Under the pieces are notes generated by a model. It searched no databases, was not told the origin of the DNA, and saw nothing but the letters and a program-made list of their open reading frames with translations. This document shows, one piece after another, positions 23,479 to 32,387 of a DNA stretch of 34,428 bases. The translations under genes and the position numbers were made by a program. The stretch is taken from contig DASPSE010000028.1 in the NCBI GenBank assembly GCA_035624085.1, forward strand, positions 1-34,428, in the 5' to 3' direction. The stretch comes from JAFAGX01 sp035624085 (GTDB lineage Bacteria; Acidobacteriota; Terriglobia; Terriglobales; Acidobacteriaceae). How positions within the stretch are numbered: position 1 is the stretch's first letter; each line of letters starts with the position of its first letter.

Positions 23479-23646
23479 TCACTGGCCAACAGCACTCGCG
23501 GTAGCCGAGAACACGTTATTGGCGTTGCCTCCTATCAGTCGGATGGTTCCGACGACAAGAACTAGAATCACCGCCAGCATCACCGCATACTCGGCAATGT
23601 CTTGACCTTGCTCCTCCGACCAAACACGTTGACAAAATTCAACCAT
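23479..23646 (-). CDS. flp: Flp-type (type IVb) pilin
   Basis: A short gene of 55 codons read on the minus strand, with GGGAGGA just upstream of the ATG. The product begins MVEFCQRVWSEEQG, then QDIAEYAVML and a hydrophobic stretch (VILVLVVGTIRLIGG), ending NANNVFSATASAVGQ. This is the Flp pilin pattern: a prepilin peptidase cut after G14, then Glu at +5 and Tyr at +6 of the mature protein, then a single helix. Such pilins build tight-adherence (Tad) pili. No tad assembly genes are near. It converges on the NtrC-like regulator gene, with 57 bases between the stops. Confidence 0.85.
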   Translation of the reverse strand: MVEFCQRVWSEEQGQDIAEYAVMLAVILVLVVGTIRLIGGNANNVFSATASAVGQ

Positions 23647-23675
23647 ATTTTCCTCCCGCTCCTACCCTCACTTCC

Positions 23676-23704
23676 ATGATGAGCGACTGGACGGTGCTTG
23701 TCAA
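23676..23704 (-). promoter_or_regulatory. Promoter of the Flp pilin gene
   Basis: On the minus strand, a consensus -35 box TTGACA (23704-23699) is followed after 17 bases by CATCAT (23681-23676), a 4 of 6 match to the -10 box. The start of transcription would fall near 23669, giving a leader of about 23 bases with the GGGAGGA site. No sigma-54 type element was found. Confidence 0.5.
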
Positions 23705-23772
23705 ATTCAAATAGTAACTGGCATTGATCCTAAATAACCGGCTTGCGCAGTACCGTTTACAATGGGCTGACG

Positions 23773-24693
23773 ATGAGCTGCGTACTGGAGTTCAGCGGCG
23801 TAACCAAGGAATACCGCAGCCTATTGGGCCGGCGGTTCCGCGCGCTGGACAGCTTTACTCTGCAGGTTCAGGCGGGGGAAATCTTCGGTTTCCTGGGGCC
23901 AAATGGCGCAGGAAAAACAACCGCCATTCATCTTGCCATGGGTTTTATGCGCCCTACCGGCGGCTACGGGCGTCTGCTCGGAGAACCCTTCGGCCATGCA
24001 GCCACACGCCGCCGCGTCGGGTTTCTCCCGGAGAACGTGGCTCTCTATCCGCGCCGTGCAGAGCAGCTTGTCCGCTTCTACGGAGCGATTAACGGGATGG
24101 ACTCTTCCCATGTGGACAAACGCGCCGGACAGGTGCTGGAGATGGTAGGACTGCATGACGACGTCAGACGAAACGTGAGCCGGTTTTCGCGCGGCATGCT
24201 GCAGCGTGTAGGTTTGGCGCAAGCTCTGGTGAACGATCCCGAATTGCTGATTCTGGATGAACCAACATCCGCCCTGGATCCCGTGGCGCGAGTTCGTGTG
24301 CGGGAACTGCTGATAGAATCGCGGGCTGCGGGAAAGACTATTTTTTTGAGCTCCCACTTGCTATCCGAGATCGAACTGTTGTGCGATCGGGTCGCTATGC
24401 TTCATCGTGGCAGACTGGTCCGGTTAGAGAAAACCTCTGAACTTCTCCAGGCAAGTGAGCAAATCGAGATTGTGGCCAGAAAAGTGGCGCAAGACGGCTT
24501 TGCGGGAGCCACGGTACGGGAGGGAACACTAAGAATTGTTGTTCCCGCGGACTGCCAGCGCGCCACGGTAGAAAGGATTTGGAACGCCGGTGGCGAAGTG
24601 ATCAGCATCATTCCCCAGCGGCGTTCTCTGGAAGAGATTTTTCTGGAAGTGATTGCCGAGCCTGGGCCAGGCTCTGCGCAAGGTGACCAGTGA
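23773..24693 (+). CDS. ABC transporter ATP-binding protein
   Basis: A 306-residue ATPase of the ABC-2 exporter type. Walker A is GPNGAGKTT (42-50), the signature is FSRGMLQR (138-145, the usual variant of this subgroup), Walker B is LLILDEP with D162 and E163, and the switch His lies in SSHLLSE. The region after about 230 is the extra C-terminal domain of BcrA/NatA-like ATPases. The ATG at 23773 is preferred to a TTG at 23743. A TACAAT at 23758-23763 may be a -10 box, which would leave almost no leader. It overlaps the permease gene by 4 bases (GTGA). The cargo is unknown. Confidence 0.94.
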   Translation: MSCVLEFSGVTKEYRSLLGRRFRALDSFTLQVQAGEIFGFLGPNGAGKTTAIHLAMGFMRPTGGYGRLLGEPFGHAATRRRVGFLPENVALYPRRAEQLVRFYGAINGMDSSHVDKRAGQVLEMVGLHDDVRRNVSRFSRGMLQRVGLAQALVNDPELLILDEPTSALDPVARVRVRELLIESRAAGKTIFLSSHLLSEIELLCDRVAMLHRGRLVRLEKTSELLQASEQIEIVARKVAQDGFAGATVREGTLRIVVPADCQRATVERIWNAGGEVISIIPQRRSLEEIFLEVIAEPGPGSAQGDQ

Positions 24694-25403
24694 AGCCGGT
24701 CGTTCTGATCGCAGTGAATTTCGTGCGGGAACAGCGTTGGCCTATCCTCGTCATGCTGCTCTGGGTCCTGTTGCTCGCCTTCCTCGGGCTGAGCACGGAG
24801 GCGGCTCGTCAACGCGACGATCTGCTGTTCGTGTTTAAGCAAGTCGCCGTATATGTCGTGGCATTCAGTGTTTTTTTCGGCAGTTCCGCTATCTACAATG
24901 ATCGCCGGTCCCGCCGCATTCTAAGTGTTCTGTCCAAGTCGGTACCCCGCCAGGGATACCTCTCTGGTTTGGTTCTCGGCATTACCATCGCTTCCGCAAT
25001 CTATTGTTTCGCCCTGGGCCTGACCGGCAGTTGGACTCTGGGGCAGTCGGGTTTCCCAGTCTCGCAGGTTTGGTTCCTTATGATTTGTCTGTTAGCGGCT
25101 TGCATGCTGGCTGGAACCGTGGCGCTGCTGTTCTCGACCTTTCTTAATCCGTTCTTTGCCGCTGGGGCTACTGCCGCGGTCATGGGTCTTCCCGCCTTGG
25201 CTAGCTACACGTCTGGATATTCACAGTGGGGAATGGCGATTCCCGTCTATGCTCTTGCAGCCTCGGTTCTGAAGTCGTCGTTCGAATCGCCCACATCGGG
25301 TTCGTGGACGCCCGTGATTCTGGCTGTCGCCGAGACACTGGTGTTCTGGTTCGCAGCTGCCCGGATTTTTTCTCTGGTAGATATTGCAGTGTCGGTGGAA
25401 TAA
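24690..25403 (+). CDS. ABC exporter permease
   Basis: A 237-residue membrane protein with about six helices and the shape of an ABC-2 permease: a cytoplasmic start with VNFVREQRW, then FFGSSAIYNDRRSRRILSVLSKSVPRQGYL, a loop typical of the NatB/ABC-2 group that contacts the ATPase. It is coupled to the ATPase gene by a GTGA overlap, and together they make a complete exporter without an outer part. The substrate is not evident; the group exports sodium, drugs, peptides or polysaccharide parts. It converges on nuoN. Confidence 0.9.
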   Translation: MKPVVLIAVNFVREQRWPILVMLLWVLLLAFLGLSTEAARQRDDLLFVFKQVAVYVVAFSVFFGSSAIYNDRRSRRILSVLSKSVPRQGYLSGLVLGITIASAIYCFALGLTGSWTLGQSGFPVSQVWFLMICLLAACMLAGTVALLFSTFLNPFFAAGATAAVMGLPALASYTSGYSQWGMAIPVYALAASVLKSSFESPTSGSWTPVILAVAETLVFWFAAARIFSLVDIAVSVE

Positions 25404-25414
25404 GGATTGATTTG

Positions 25415-25470
25415 TTGTCATCCCGAGCGAGGCTTGCTGCCACGCATGTCGCGCGGAGCCGAGGGATCCT
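25415..25470. repeat. Palindromic intergenic repeat (GTCATCCTGAG family), copy 4
   Basis: TTGTCATCCCGAGCGAGGC starts at 25415 and GAGGGATCC follows at 25461, matching the left end and inner part of the other copies. A matching right end was not found, so this copy may be truncated. It separates the convergent ABC permease and nuoN genes. Confidence 0.5.
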
Positions 25471-25489
25471 TTTCAGGCGAGAATCGAGG

Positions 25490-26947
25490 CTAGCGCGTCC
25501 ACTCGGCTGCGGTCTTTCCCGCATATTCCAATACACGGCCGGGAAGGACTCCCAGGTAGATGGTCGCTACAACGCTGATCGCCAAGGCGACTCCGAGCCC
25601 CGCTGGGATCGGTGACACCGGCACGTCTTCCCGCGGTTCGCGCATGTACATGACGACAATGACGCGCAAGTAGTAGTAGGCCGCTACCGCGCTGTTGATG
25701 ACCCCAATGATCACCAACCCCACCAGATTGGCTTGCAGAGCTGCGCTGAAGACATAGAACTTCGCGAAAAAGCCGCCGGTGATCGGGATTCCGATCAGGG
25801 AAAGCAGGAAAATAGTGAGAATGGCTGCCAGCAGAGGAGACCGGCTGCCCAGCCCCGAGTAATCTTCCAGCGTGACATAACGTTCTCCGGCACTAGCGAA
25901 ATGACTGACCACCGCGAAAGCGCCAACGTTCATCGCAGCGTACGCTGCCGTGTAAAACATGGCGGCAGGAATGCCGTTATTCGGCAGCGCCGCGAACGCA
26001 ATCAGCTGGTATCCCGCGTGCGCGATGGAAGAATACGCCAGTAAACGCTTCACGTTGTCCTGCACGAGCGCTCCGAGGTTGCCGATGGTCATGGAAAGTG
26101 CAGCCACGACCCAGATCAACCAGATGCGTCCCGGAGCGTTGGCTTCGAACATCAGCCGGAGCAACACTGCGAACACCGCCGCTTTCGGGGCAGTGGACAT
26201 GAACCCAACCACGGGCGACGGCGCACCCTCGTAAACATCGGGCGTCCAGATATGAAATGGGGCGGCTGCGACTTTGAAGCCCAAGCCTACAAACATCAGC
26301 GCCACGCCAACGTAGGCTAAGGCAGGAATCTGTCCAGAACGAAGCACAGTTCCGATGTCCTTGATGCTCGTAGAGCCGGTCGCCCCAAACATCAGCGCCA
26401 CTCCGTACAAGAAAAATGCCGTTGCAAATGAACCCAGCAGAAAATACTTGACCGAAGCTTCGCTGCTGATGGCCGCGCGCCTGCGGAAACCCGCCAAAAC
26501 GTAAGTTGAAATCGATGAGATTTCCAGCGCGATGAAGATGAGAACCAGTTCCACGGCGGAAGACATCAGGCTCATGCCGACGGCGCCGAACAGAATCAAC
26601 CCGTAGTATTCCCCGCCGCGGATTTCCTGCACTTCCATGTATTCATAAGAAGTCAGAATGACGACCGCGGCCACTGCTGCCACCAGAAAATGAAAGAAGA
26701 CACTGAATGCATCCACCTGAATCATGTTCCAGAAACCGAGGCCCGGGTATTGCGCTTGAAACAACGTCGCGGCAAGGGCTGCCAACGAACCAGCCAGAGC
26801 GACAGCTCCCAGGATTCGTTGGCTGCGCCGCTCGTCCATGAGTGGATCGAGCAGCATGATCACCATGCCGAAAATCGACAGCACAATCTCGGGCAGCAAG
26901 CGAATGTAATCGGCGGCCTGGGGAACGATCTGTGCAGCATTGTTCAT
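25490..26947 (-). CDS. nuoN: NADH-quinone oxidoreductase subunit N
   Basis: One of three antiporter-like membrane subunits of complex I that move protons. At 485 residues it has about 14 helices; the proton-path residues E142 (in ALEISSISTY) and K225 (in GLGFKVAAAPFHIW) are kept, as are PDVYEGAP and the middle Lys in TAPKAAVFA. Its ATG overlaps the nuoM stop by 4 bases. It is the last gene of the cluster in this window, and the repeat at 25415-25470 lies beyond its stop. Confidence 0.97.
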   Translation of the reverse strand: MNNAAQIVPQAADYIRLLPEIVLSIFGMVIMLLDPLMDERRSQRILGAVALAGSLAALAATLFQAQYPGLGFWNMIQVDAFSVFFHFLVAAVAAVVILTSYEYMEVQEIRGGEYYGLILFGAVGMSLMSSAVELVLIFIALEISSISTYVLAGFRRRAAISSEASVKYFLLGSFATAFFLYGVALMFGATGSTSIKDIGTVLRSGQIPALAYVGVALMFVGLGFKVAAAPFHIWTPDVYEGAPSPVVGFMSTAPKAAVFAVLLRLMFEANAPGRIWLIWVVAALSMTIGNLGALVQDNVKRLLAYSSIAHAGYQLIAFAALPNNGIPAAMFYTAAYAAMNVGAFAVVSHFASAGERYVTLEDYSGLGSRSPLLAAILTIFLLSLIGIPITGGFFAKFYVFSAALQANLVGLVIIGVINSAVAAYYYLRVIVVMYMREPREDVPVSPIPAGLGVALAISVVATIYLGVLPGRVLEYAGKTAAEWTR

Positions 26948-28458
26948 CGGCCAACCACCTTACTGGCCAACTGTGTGAAGGGTGCCAACACGGACTGGAC
27001 CGCAGGATCGATGGCATTCAGCCAGAGCAACGGGACCACACCCATCACCAGAGCAATGAGAGCAGGAGGCCAAAGTACTGCCTGTTCTCGCCCACTGAGA
27101 TCGGGGAGGGTCGCATTAACCTCACGCTTCACTTTTCCGAAAAACACGCGCTGATACATCCAGAGCAGATAGCACGCGCTCCAGATCACGCCGGTCGCGC
27201 CCAAAATGCCGTAAATTGCGCGTGCGCGGAAAGCGCCGCTCAATACTAGGAATTCGCCCACAAAACCATTGAGCAACGGCAATCCGACGGAAGAAAGCAC
27301 GATGAAGCTGAAAAATGTCGCGTAGACCGGCATGGGCGTTGCGAGTCCGCCGAAATCGGAAATTTCGTAAGTGTGCCGCCGCTCGTAGATGATCCCCGCC
27401 AACATGAAAAGTGCTCCAGTAGAGACGCCGTGCGCCAGCATCACGAATGTCGCGCCATCCAGCCCGAGCGGAGTAAAGCTGAAGATTCCCAAAACTACAA
27501 ATCCCAGGTGACTGATCGATGAGTAAGCGATCAGCTTTTTCATGTTGGGTTGAACCATGGCGACCAGCGCGCCATAAATGATGCCGATCAAGCCGAGAGC
27601 CATGATCCACGGCGCATTGCTGCGCGACTGTTCGGGAAACAGCCCGAGGTTGAAACGCAACATGCCATATGTGCCCATTTTCAGCAGAACACCTGCCAGT
27701 AGCACTGAGCCGGCGGTCGGCGCCTCCACGTGCGCATCCGGCAGCCACGTGTGAACAGGGAAAAGTGGAACTTTCACCGCGAAGGCAACGAAAAATCCCA
27801 GAAACAGCCAGGGCGCTGCAGCCGCAAAGTTCTCAACTTGTCCGCTGCGGATCGCGGTCTGGATTCCCGTGAAATCGAACGTGCCGGTCTTTGCATAGAG
27901 CCACAGAATGGCTGCCAGCATGAACATGGAAGCGATCATGGTGTATAGAAAAAATTTGATGGCGGCATAGACGCGGCGTCCATGGCCATACATCCCGATC
28001 AGGAGCGCCATCGGGATCAGCGTGGCTTCCCAAAAGAAGTAGAACAGGAACAGATCCAGAGAAATGAACACGCCGATCAGCGCAGTTTCCAATATCAGCA
28101 GCAGAATAAAAAACTCTTTTACCCGCTCGTGAATCGACTTCCACGAGATCAGCACGCAAAGCGGCGTCAAGAATGTCGTGAGCACCACCAACCACATCGA
28201 AATTCCATCCGCTCCCATGTGGTAATGGATGTTTGGATTCGCAATCCAAAGGCGATTCACTTCGTACTGGAATCCCGCCTGCGTGTGCTGAAAATGCGTC
28301 GGAAGATGCAGCGAAAGAACGAAATCCAGCAAAGACACGACGAGGGCAAACAGACGAATGTCGCGGTCGCGCCGCGGGAACACGATCAGTAGAATCCCAC
28401 CCGCCAAAGGAATAAACGTGACCAAGGTGAGGATCGAGCTGTCCAAGGCAGTGTTCAT
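26944..28458 (-). CDS. nuoM: NADH-quinone oxidoreductase subunit M
   Basis: Antiporter-like proton-pumping subunit of complex I, 504 residues. The key Glu is E144 in FFWEATLIPM, the same number as in E. coli NuoM, and the key Lys is K229 in FAVKVPLFPVHTWLPDAH. The start is the ATG at 28458, which overlaps the nuoL stop (ATGA); a longer open frame up to 28515 lies inside nuoL and is not used. It overlaps nuoN by 4 bases at its 3' end, so nuoL, M and N are translationally coupled. Confidence 0.97.
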   Translation of the reverse strand: MNTALDSSILTLVTFIPLAGGILLIVFPRRDRDIRLFALVVSLLDFVLSLHLPTHFQHTQAGFQYEVNRLWIANPNIHYHMGADGISMWLVVLTTFLTPLCVLISWKSIHERVKEFFILLLILETALIGVFISLDLFLFYFFWEATLIPMALLIGMYGHGRRVYAAIKFFLYTMIASMFMLAAILWLYAKTGTFDFTGIQTAIRSGQVENFAAAAPWLFLGFFVAFAVKVPLFPVHTWLPDAHVEAPTAGSVLLAGVLLKMGTYGMLRFNLGLFPEQSRSNAPWIMALGLIGIIYGALVAMVQPNMKKLIAYSSISHLGFVVLGIFSFTPLGLDGATFVMLAHGVSTGALFMLAGIIYERRHTYEISDFGGLATPMPVYATFFSFIVLSSVGLPLLNGFVGEFLVLSGAFRARAIYGILGATGVIWSACYLLWMYQRVFFGKVKREVNATLPDLSGREQAVLWPPALIALVMGVVPLLWLNAIDPAVQSVLAPFTQLASKVVGR

Positions 28459-30443
28459 CGCACTCCTATCCACACCATGTAGGCAATTACTCCTGCCGCT
28501 CCCGCTGCTATCCACCCGGCATAAGAGCGCAAATTGCCGGATTGCATGTGCCGTAACGTGTCGGAAACTTCACGGGCGCCGTCGGCGCTGTTATCCAATG
28601 TCGCGTCGATTACATTTTGGTCAATGCCATGCCACAGGAGTTTGGCAGAGCCATCCACCACCGGTTTGACGAACAGCAGCGCGTAGAGTTCGTCGACGTA
28701 ATACTTGTTGAGCACGGCCTGATAGAAACCGCCGAGCGCATGCGCAATCTCCTGCGGAAGCTGTGGCCGGCGGTGATAAAGCAGCCAAGCCAGATAGAGT
28801 CCGAACGTCGCCGCGAGCACCGAGACACCGCTAAGGAGCAGCTCGTAGCTGCCTGCTTCGCGATGTCCGGCCTGCAATTGGCTCGGTGGCAACGGCGCGG
28901 GAACGTAATACGTGATTCCCGCATTGGCGTTGAACGCTGGCTCCAAGAATTCTGCGAATCGTTCGCTGCCGATCCAGCCCCCACAAATCGAAAGCACTGC
29001 CAGAATCACGAGAGGAACGAGCATTGCTTTTGGACTTTCGTGAATTCCACTATGCCCGTGTGGCGCAGGGACTCCTGCGTCCGCGTGTTCCTGCTCCCCG
29101 CGATATTCACCGAAAAACGTCAGAAACCACAGCCGGAACATGTAGAACGACGTGATGAACGCAGTGATCACGCCGATGAGCCAGTACACCCAACTCCCAT
29201 ACGGGCTGGAGTAGGCTTGCCACAGAATTTCGTCTTTGCTGAAAAAGCCTGCCAGTGGCGGAATTCCAGCGATGGCAAAAGTTGCCGCGGTCATCGTCCA
29301 AAACGTCCACGGGATTTTGGTGCGCAGGCCACCCATCTTGCGCATGTCTTGCTCGCCGCCGATCGAATGAATGACCGAGCCGGCGGCGAGGAACAGCAAA
29401 CCTTTGAAGAACGCGTGCGTCATTAAATGAAAGATTCCGGCCGAATATGCTGCCACGCCGCACGCCAGGAACATGTATCCGAGTTGCGAGATGGTCGAAT
29501 AGGCCAGCACTTTCTTGATGTCGGTTTGAGCGATTCCAATCGTGGCCGCGAACAGCGCTGTGAGCGTGCCGATGATGGCCACAACCATCAAGGCCGAAGG
29601 CGCACGGTCGAAGATCACGTGTGAGCGCGCCACCATGTAAACTCCGGCGGTCACCATCGTCGCTGCATGAATCAGAGCGGAAACCGGTGTCGGACCTTCC
29701 ATCGCGTCAGGCAGCCACACATACAACGGAATCTGTGCTGATTTGCCGCACGCGCCAACCGTAAGCAGCAGGGCGATAGAGGTGAGCAATCCCGCGCCTT
29801 GCGTTTCCGGACCCAAACGCATGATGCTTGAGAACACTTGGTCAAAGTTGAGCGAACCGAAATGCTTGATCAGCAGAAATAGAGCGATCAGGAATCCGAA
29901 ATCACCGATCCGGTTTACGATGAATGCTTTCTTCCCGGCGGCGGCGGCCGAGTCCTTGGTGAACCAGAATCCGATCAATAGATATGAAGCCAGCCCCACG
30001 CCCTCCCAGCCAATGAACATCAGCAAATAATTACTGGCGAGCACCAACGTCAGCATGAAAAACATGAACAGGTTCAGGTAGCTGAAGAAACGATAGATCC
30101 CGCCTTCCTCCCACATGTAGCCGACCGAGTAAATGTGAATTAGAAATCCGACTCCAGTCACGACCAGCAGCATGACCAGTGAAAGTTGATCGAGATAAAA
30201 GGCAAAGTCTGCGTGGAAATCTCCAGCGCGAATCCAGGATGCCAAGGTTTCCTGGTACGGGCCCGAGATCAGGGAAGGGAATTGAATCGCTACCCACAAC
30301 GCCCAGAGAAAGGCTGCTCCGCAAAAAGTCAATGCCACTGCCGACACGATCTGGCGCCTAAAACGCCTTCCCAGCAGGCCATTGATGGTACCACCGATCA
30401 GCGGCAGCACGGGAATCAGCCACAGATGCAAATTCGGGCTCAT
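28455..30443 (-). CDS. nuoL: NADH-quinone oxidoreductase subunit L
   Basis: The largest antiporter-like subunit of complex I, 662 residues, with a C-terminal extension that forms the long lateral helix along the membrane arm. E147 (in FIGWEGVGLASY), D181 (in VNRIGDFGF) and K234 (in GKSAQIPLYVWLPDAM) are the conserved proton-path residues. It overlaps nuoK at its start and nuoM at its end, each by 4 bases. The His-rich stretch (EHADAGVPAPHGHSGIH) in the region near 455 is a loop variation seen in some NuoL proteins. Confidence 0.97.
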   Translation of the reverse strand: MSPNLHLWLIPVLPLIGGTINGLLGRRFRRQIVSAVALTFCGAAFLWALWVAIQFPSLISGPYQETLASWIRAGDFHADFAFYLDQLSLVMLLVVTGVGFLIHIYSVGYMWEEGGIYRFFSYLNLFMFFMLTLVLASNYLLMFIGWEGVGLASYLLIGFWFTKDSAAAAGKKAFIVNRIGDFGFLIALFLLIKHFGSLNFDQVFSSIMRLGPETQGAGLLTSIALLLTVGACGKSAQIPLYVWLPDAMEGPTPVSALIHAATMVTAGVYMVARSHVIFDRAPSALMVVAIIGTLTALFAATIGIAQTDIKKVLAYSTISQLGYMFLACGVAAYSAGIFHLMTHAFFKGLLFLAAGSVIHSIGGEQDMRKMGGLRTKIPWTFWTMTAATFAIAGIPPLAGFFSKDEILWQAYSSPYGSWVYWLIGVITAFITSFYMFRLWFLTFFGEYRGEQEHADAGVPAPHGHSGIHESPKAMLVPLVILAVLSICGGWIGSERFAEFLEPAFNANAGITYYVPAPLPPSQLQAGHREAGSYELLLSGVSVLAATFGLYLAWLLYHRRPQLPQEIAHALGGFYQAVLNKYYVDELYALLFVKPVVDGSAKLLWHGIDQNVIDATLDNSADGAREVSDTLRHMQSGNLRSYAGWIAAGAAGVIAYMVWIGVR

Positions 30444-30742
30444 AGTTTGAGCAGGTTCACCTGGTCCACGTTCAGAGTCTCACGCGTGCGGTATACCGCA
30501 ATGATGATGGCCAATCCCACGGCAGCTTCGGCCGCTGCCACTACCATCACGAAAAACACAAACACCTGACCGCTAAGAGCTTTCCACTGCGCCGCGAAGG
30601 CAACGAACGACAAATTCACGCCATTGAGCATGAGTTCGATCGACAAGAATATGGTGATGATGTTGCGCTTGATCAAAAACCCGGTGACACCGCAGGCAAA
30701 CAAAATCCCGCCGAGCACCAGGTAGTACGAAAGCGGTACCAT
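30440..30742 (-). CDS. nuoK: NADH-quinone oxidoreductase subunit K
   Basis: A 100-residue, three-helix subunit of the complex I membrane arm. Both conserved membrane glutamates, E36 (SIELMLN) and E72 (AAEAAVGLA), sit at exactly the E. coli positions. It shares one base with the nuoJ stop (TGATG) and overlaps nuoL by 4 bases. Confidence 0.98.
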   Translation of the reverse strand: MVPLSYYLVLGGILFACGVTGFLIKRNIITIFLSIELMLNGVNLSFVAFAAQWKALSGQVFVFFVMVVAAAEAAVGLAIIIAVYRTRETLNVDQVNLLKL

Positions 30743-31260
30743 CAGACCTCCCTCGTCCCTTTGGCAGATTCTGGGCGCGCCGCCAACACGACCGCTCCCA
30801 TGATCGCAATCAGCACGAGCACCGATGTAATCTCAAATGGCAGCAGGTAATCATGGAACAGCAGCCATCCGATGGTCTTGGGTGGTCCCGGAAGCGCTCC
30901 GGCGTCAACCGACGCGGTCTCTGAGTGCGCGAGCAGAATCCACGCCATGAGCACGCTGCCGATCAGCATGCCTGGAATTCCAAGCAGCAGCGCCACGCGG
31001 CTGCCGCGGGTCCGCTCCTCCTCGCCAGCATTCAAAAGCATGATTACGAAGACAAACAAAACCATAACTGCGCCCGCGTAGACGATCACTTGCACAGCCG
31101 CGACGAATTCCGCCCCGAGCAGCAGGTACTCTGCGGCCAGCGATCCCATGACTACGACCAGCGACAGAGCGCTGTTAATCGGGTGACGTTGCACCAACAG
31201 ATTGACCGCACCTGCGACGCAGATCACAGCGAAAATCGAGAATAGGATCAGGTGAACCAT
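30742..31260 (-). CDS. nuoJ: NADH-quinone oxidoreductase subunit J
   Basis: A five-helix subunit of the complex I membrane arm, 172 residues. Typical features are the first helix followed by HPINSALSLVVVM and the central LGAEFVAAVQVIVYAGAV segment, whose Tyr belongs to the pi-bulge helix that changes shape in turnover. It is preceded by a 37-base spacer with a heptamer array, in the place where nuoI normally lies in other bacteria. It shares one base with nuoK. Confidence 0.97.
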   Translation of the reverse strand: MVHLILFSIFAVICVAGAVNLLVQRHPINSALSLVVVMGSLAAEYLLLGAEFVAAVQVIVYAGAVMVLFVFVIMLLNAGEEERTRGSRVALLLGIPGMLIGSVLMAWILLAHSETASVDAGALPGPPKTIGWLLFHDYLLPFEITSVLVLIAIMGAVVLAARPESAKGTREV

Positions 31261-31264
31261 GTTT

Positions 31265-31288
31265 TAGTAGCTAGTAGCTAGGAGCTAG
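31265..31288. repeat. Heptamer array in the nuoH-nuoJ spacer
   Basis: The units TAGTAGC, TAGTAGC and TAGGAGC followed by TAG run from 31265 to 31288. This is nearly the whole 37-base gap where nuoI would be expected. The unit is the reverse complement of that at 14340-14360. Confidence 0.65.
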
Positions 31289-31297
31289 TTACCGTGT

Positions 31298-32335
31298 TTA
31301 CGACTTCATTGCCACAATCAAGGCCGTGATCATCAGATTCGCAATCGCCAGCGGCAACAAGAATTTCCAGCCGAAGGCCATCAGCTGATCGTAGCGGAAT
31401 CGCGGCAATGTGCCGCGAACCCATATATAAATAAAAAGAAAGACAAAGACCCGTAGTACGAACCAAAGCACCGGCAGGATGGCCTGCAAAATCGGCGGTC
31501 CGAATAACGGTCCATGCCATCCGCCGAGAAACAGCAGCGAGGCCAGGCAGGCCACCGTAATCATGTTGGCGTACTCGGCCATGAAAAACATGGCAAATTT
31601 CATCGCGCTGTACTCAGTATGGTATCCCGCGACCAGTTCGGTTTCCGCTTCCGGCAAGTCAAACGGCACGCGGTTCGTCTCCGCATAGGCAGCCGTCAGA
31701 TAAATGAAGAAAGCGACAATCTGCCCCTGAAAAATATTCCAGCGTGGAATGAATCCCCAGAACGTGCCGCTCTGTGCATCCACAATTTCACGCAGGCTGA
31801 AACTGCCTGCCGTTATCAGGACGCCGATCAGAGAGAGTCCAAGAGCAATCTCGTAGCTCACCATCTGCGCGCTGGCACGCAACCCGCCCAACAGCGAATA
31901 CTTGCTGTTAGACGACCAGCCTGCCAAAGCCACGCCGTACACACCCAACGAAGTGATGCCCAAAATAATCAGCAGGCCAATGTTAACGTCGGTGATTTGC
32001 AAAGGCGTGCTGATGCCGGCTACGTTCACCCAATTGCCGACGGGAATCACCGAGATCGAAGTCAAAGCAAAAATCAGCGAAATCATTGGTGCGGCGATGT
32101 ACAAAGGCTTGTACACGTGTGGAGGCGTGAGGTCTTCTTTGAAGATGAACTTGAGGCCGTCTGCCAAGGGTTGCAGCAGCCCAAATGGGCCAACTCGAGT
32201 AGGTCCCCAGCGGTTCTGGATGTGGCCCACTACTTTGCGCTCCAGCCAAACCGTGTAGGCCACAGCAGTCAGCAGCACAATAATAGCGATCACAATCTTG
32301 ACGACAGAAATAACGATGAATGCAGTGACGCTCAA
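31298..32335 (-). CDS. nuoH: NADH-quinone oxidoreductase subunit H
   Basis: The membrane subunit that joins the peripheral arm to the membrane arm and forms much of the quinone chamber, 345 residues with about eight helices. The conserved loops are WGPTRVGPFGLLQPLADGLK near the N-terminus, RVPFDLPEAETELVAGY with its acidic residues in the middle, and VRGTLPRFRYDQLM near the end. The start at 32335 is the expected one. A 52-base gap separates it from nuoG upstream, longer than the other joints in the cluster. Confidence 0.97.
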   Translation of the reverse strand: MSVTAFIVISVVKIVIAIIVLLTAVAYTVWLERKVVGHIQNRWGPTRVGPFGLLQPLADGLKFIFKEDLTPPHVYKPLYIAAPMISLIFALTSISVIPVGNWVNVAGISTPLQITDVNIGLLIILGITSLGVYGVALAGWSSNSKYSLLGGLRASAQMVSYEIALGLSLIGVLITAGSFSLREIVDAQSGTFWGFIPRWNIFQGQIVAFFIYLTAAYAETNRVPFDLPEAETELVAGYHTEYSAMKFAMFFMAEYANMITVACLASLLFLGGWHGPLFGPPILQAILPVLWFVLRVFVFLFIYIWVRGTLPRFRYDQLMAFGWKFLLPLAIANLMITALIVAMKS

Positions 32336-32387
32336 TGTTTTCGTTTCCGCGGATTAAAGTTACACGAAGGAACTGCGGTTTCTTGTC

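Noticed and set aside
23646..23772. Sigma-54 promoter for the pilin or ABC genes
   Set aside because: No TGGCAC-N5-TTGC element was found; a TGGCATTGATCC stretch lacks the -12 part.
24187..24210. Apparent loss of the LSGGQ signature in the ABC ATPase
   Set aside because: FSRGMLQR is a normal variant for ABC-2 exporters of the BcrA/NatA type.
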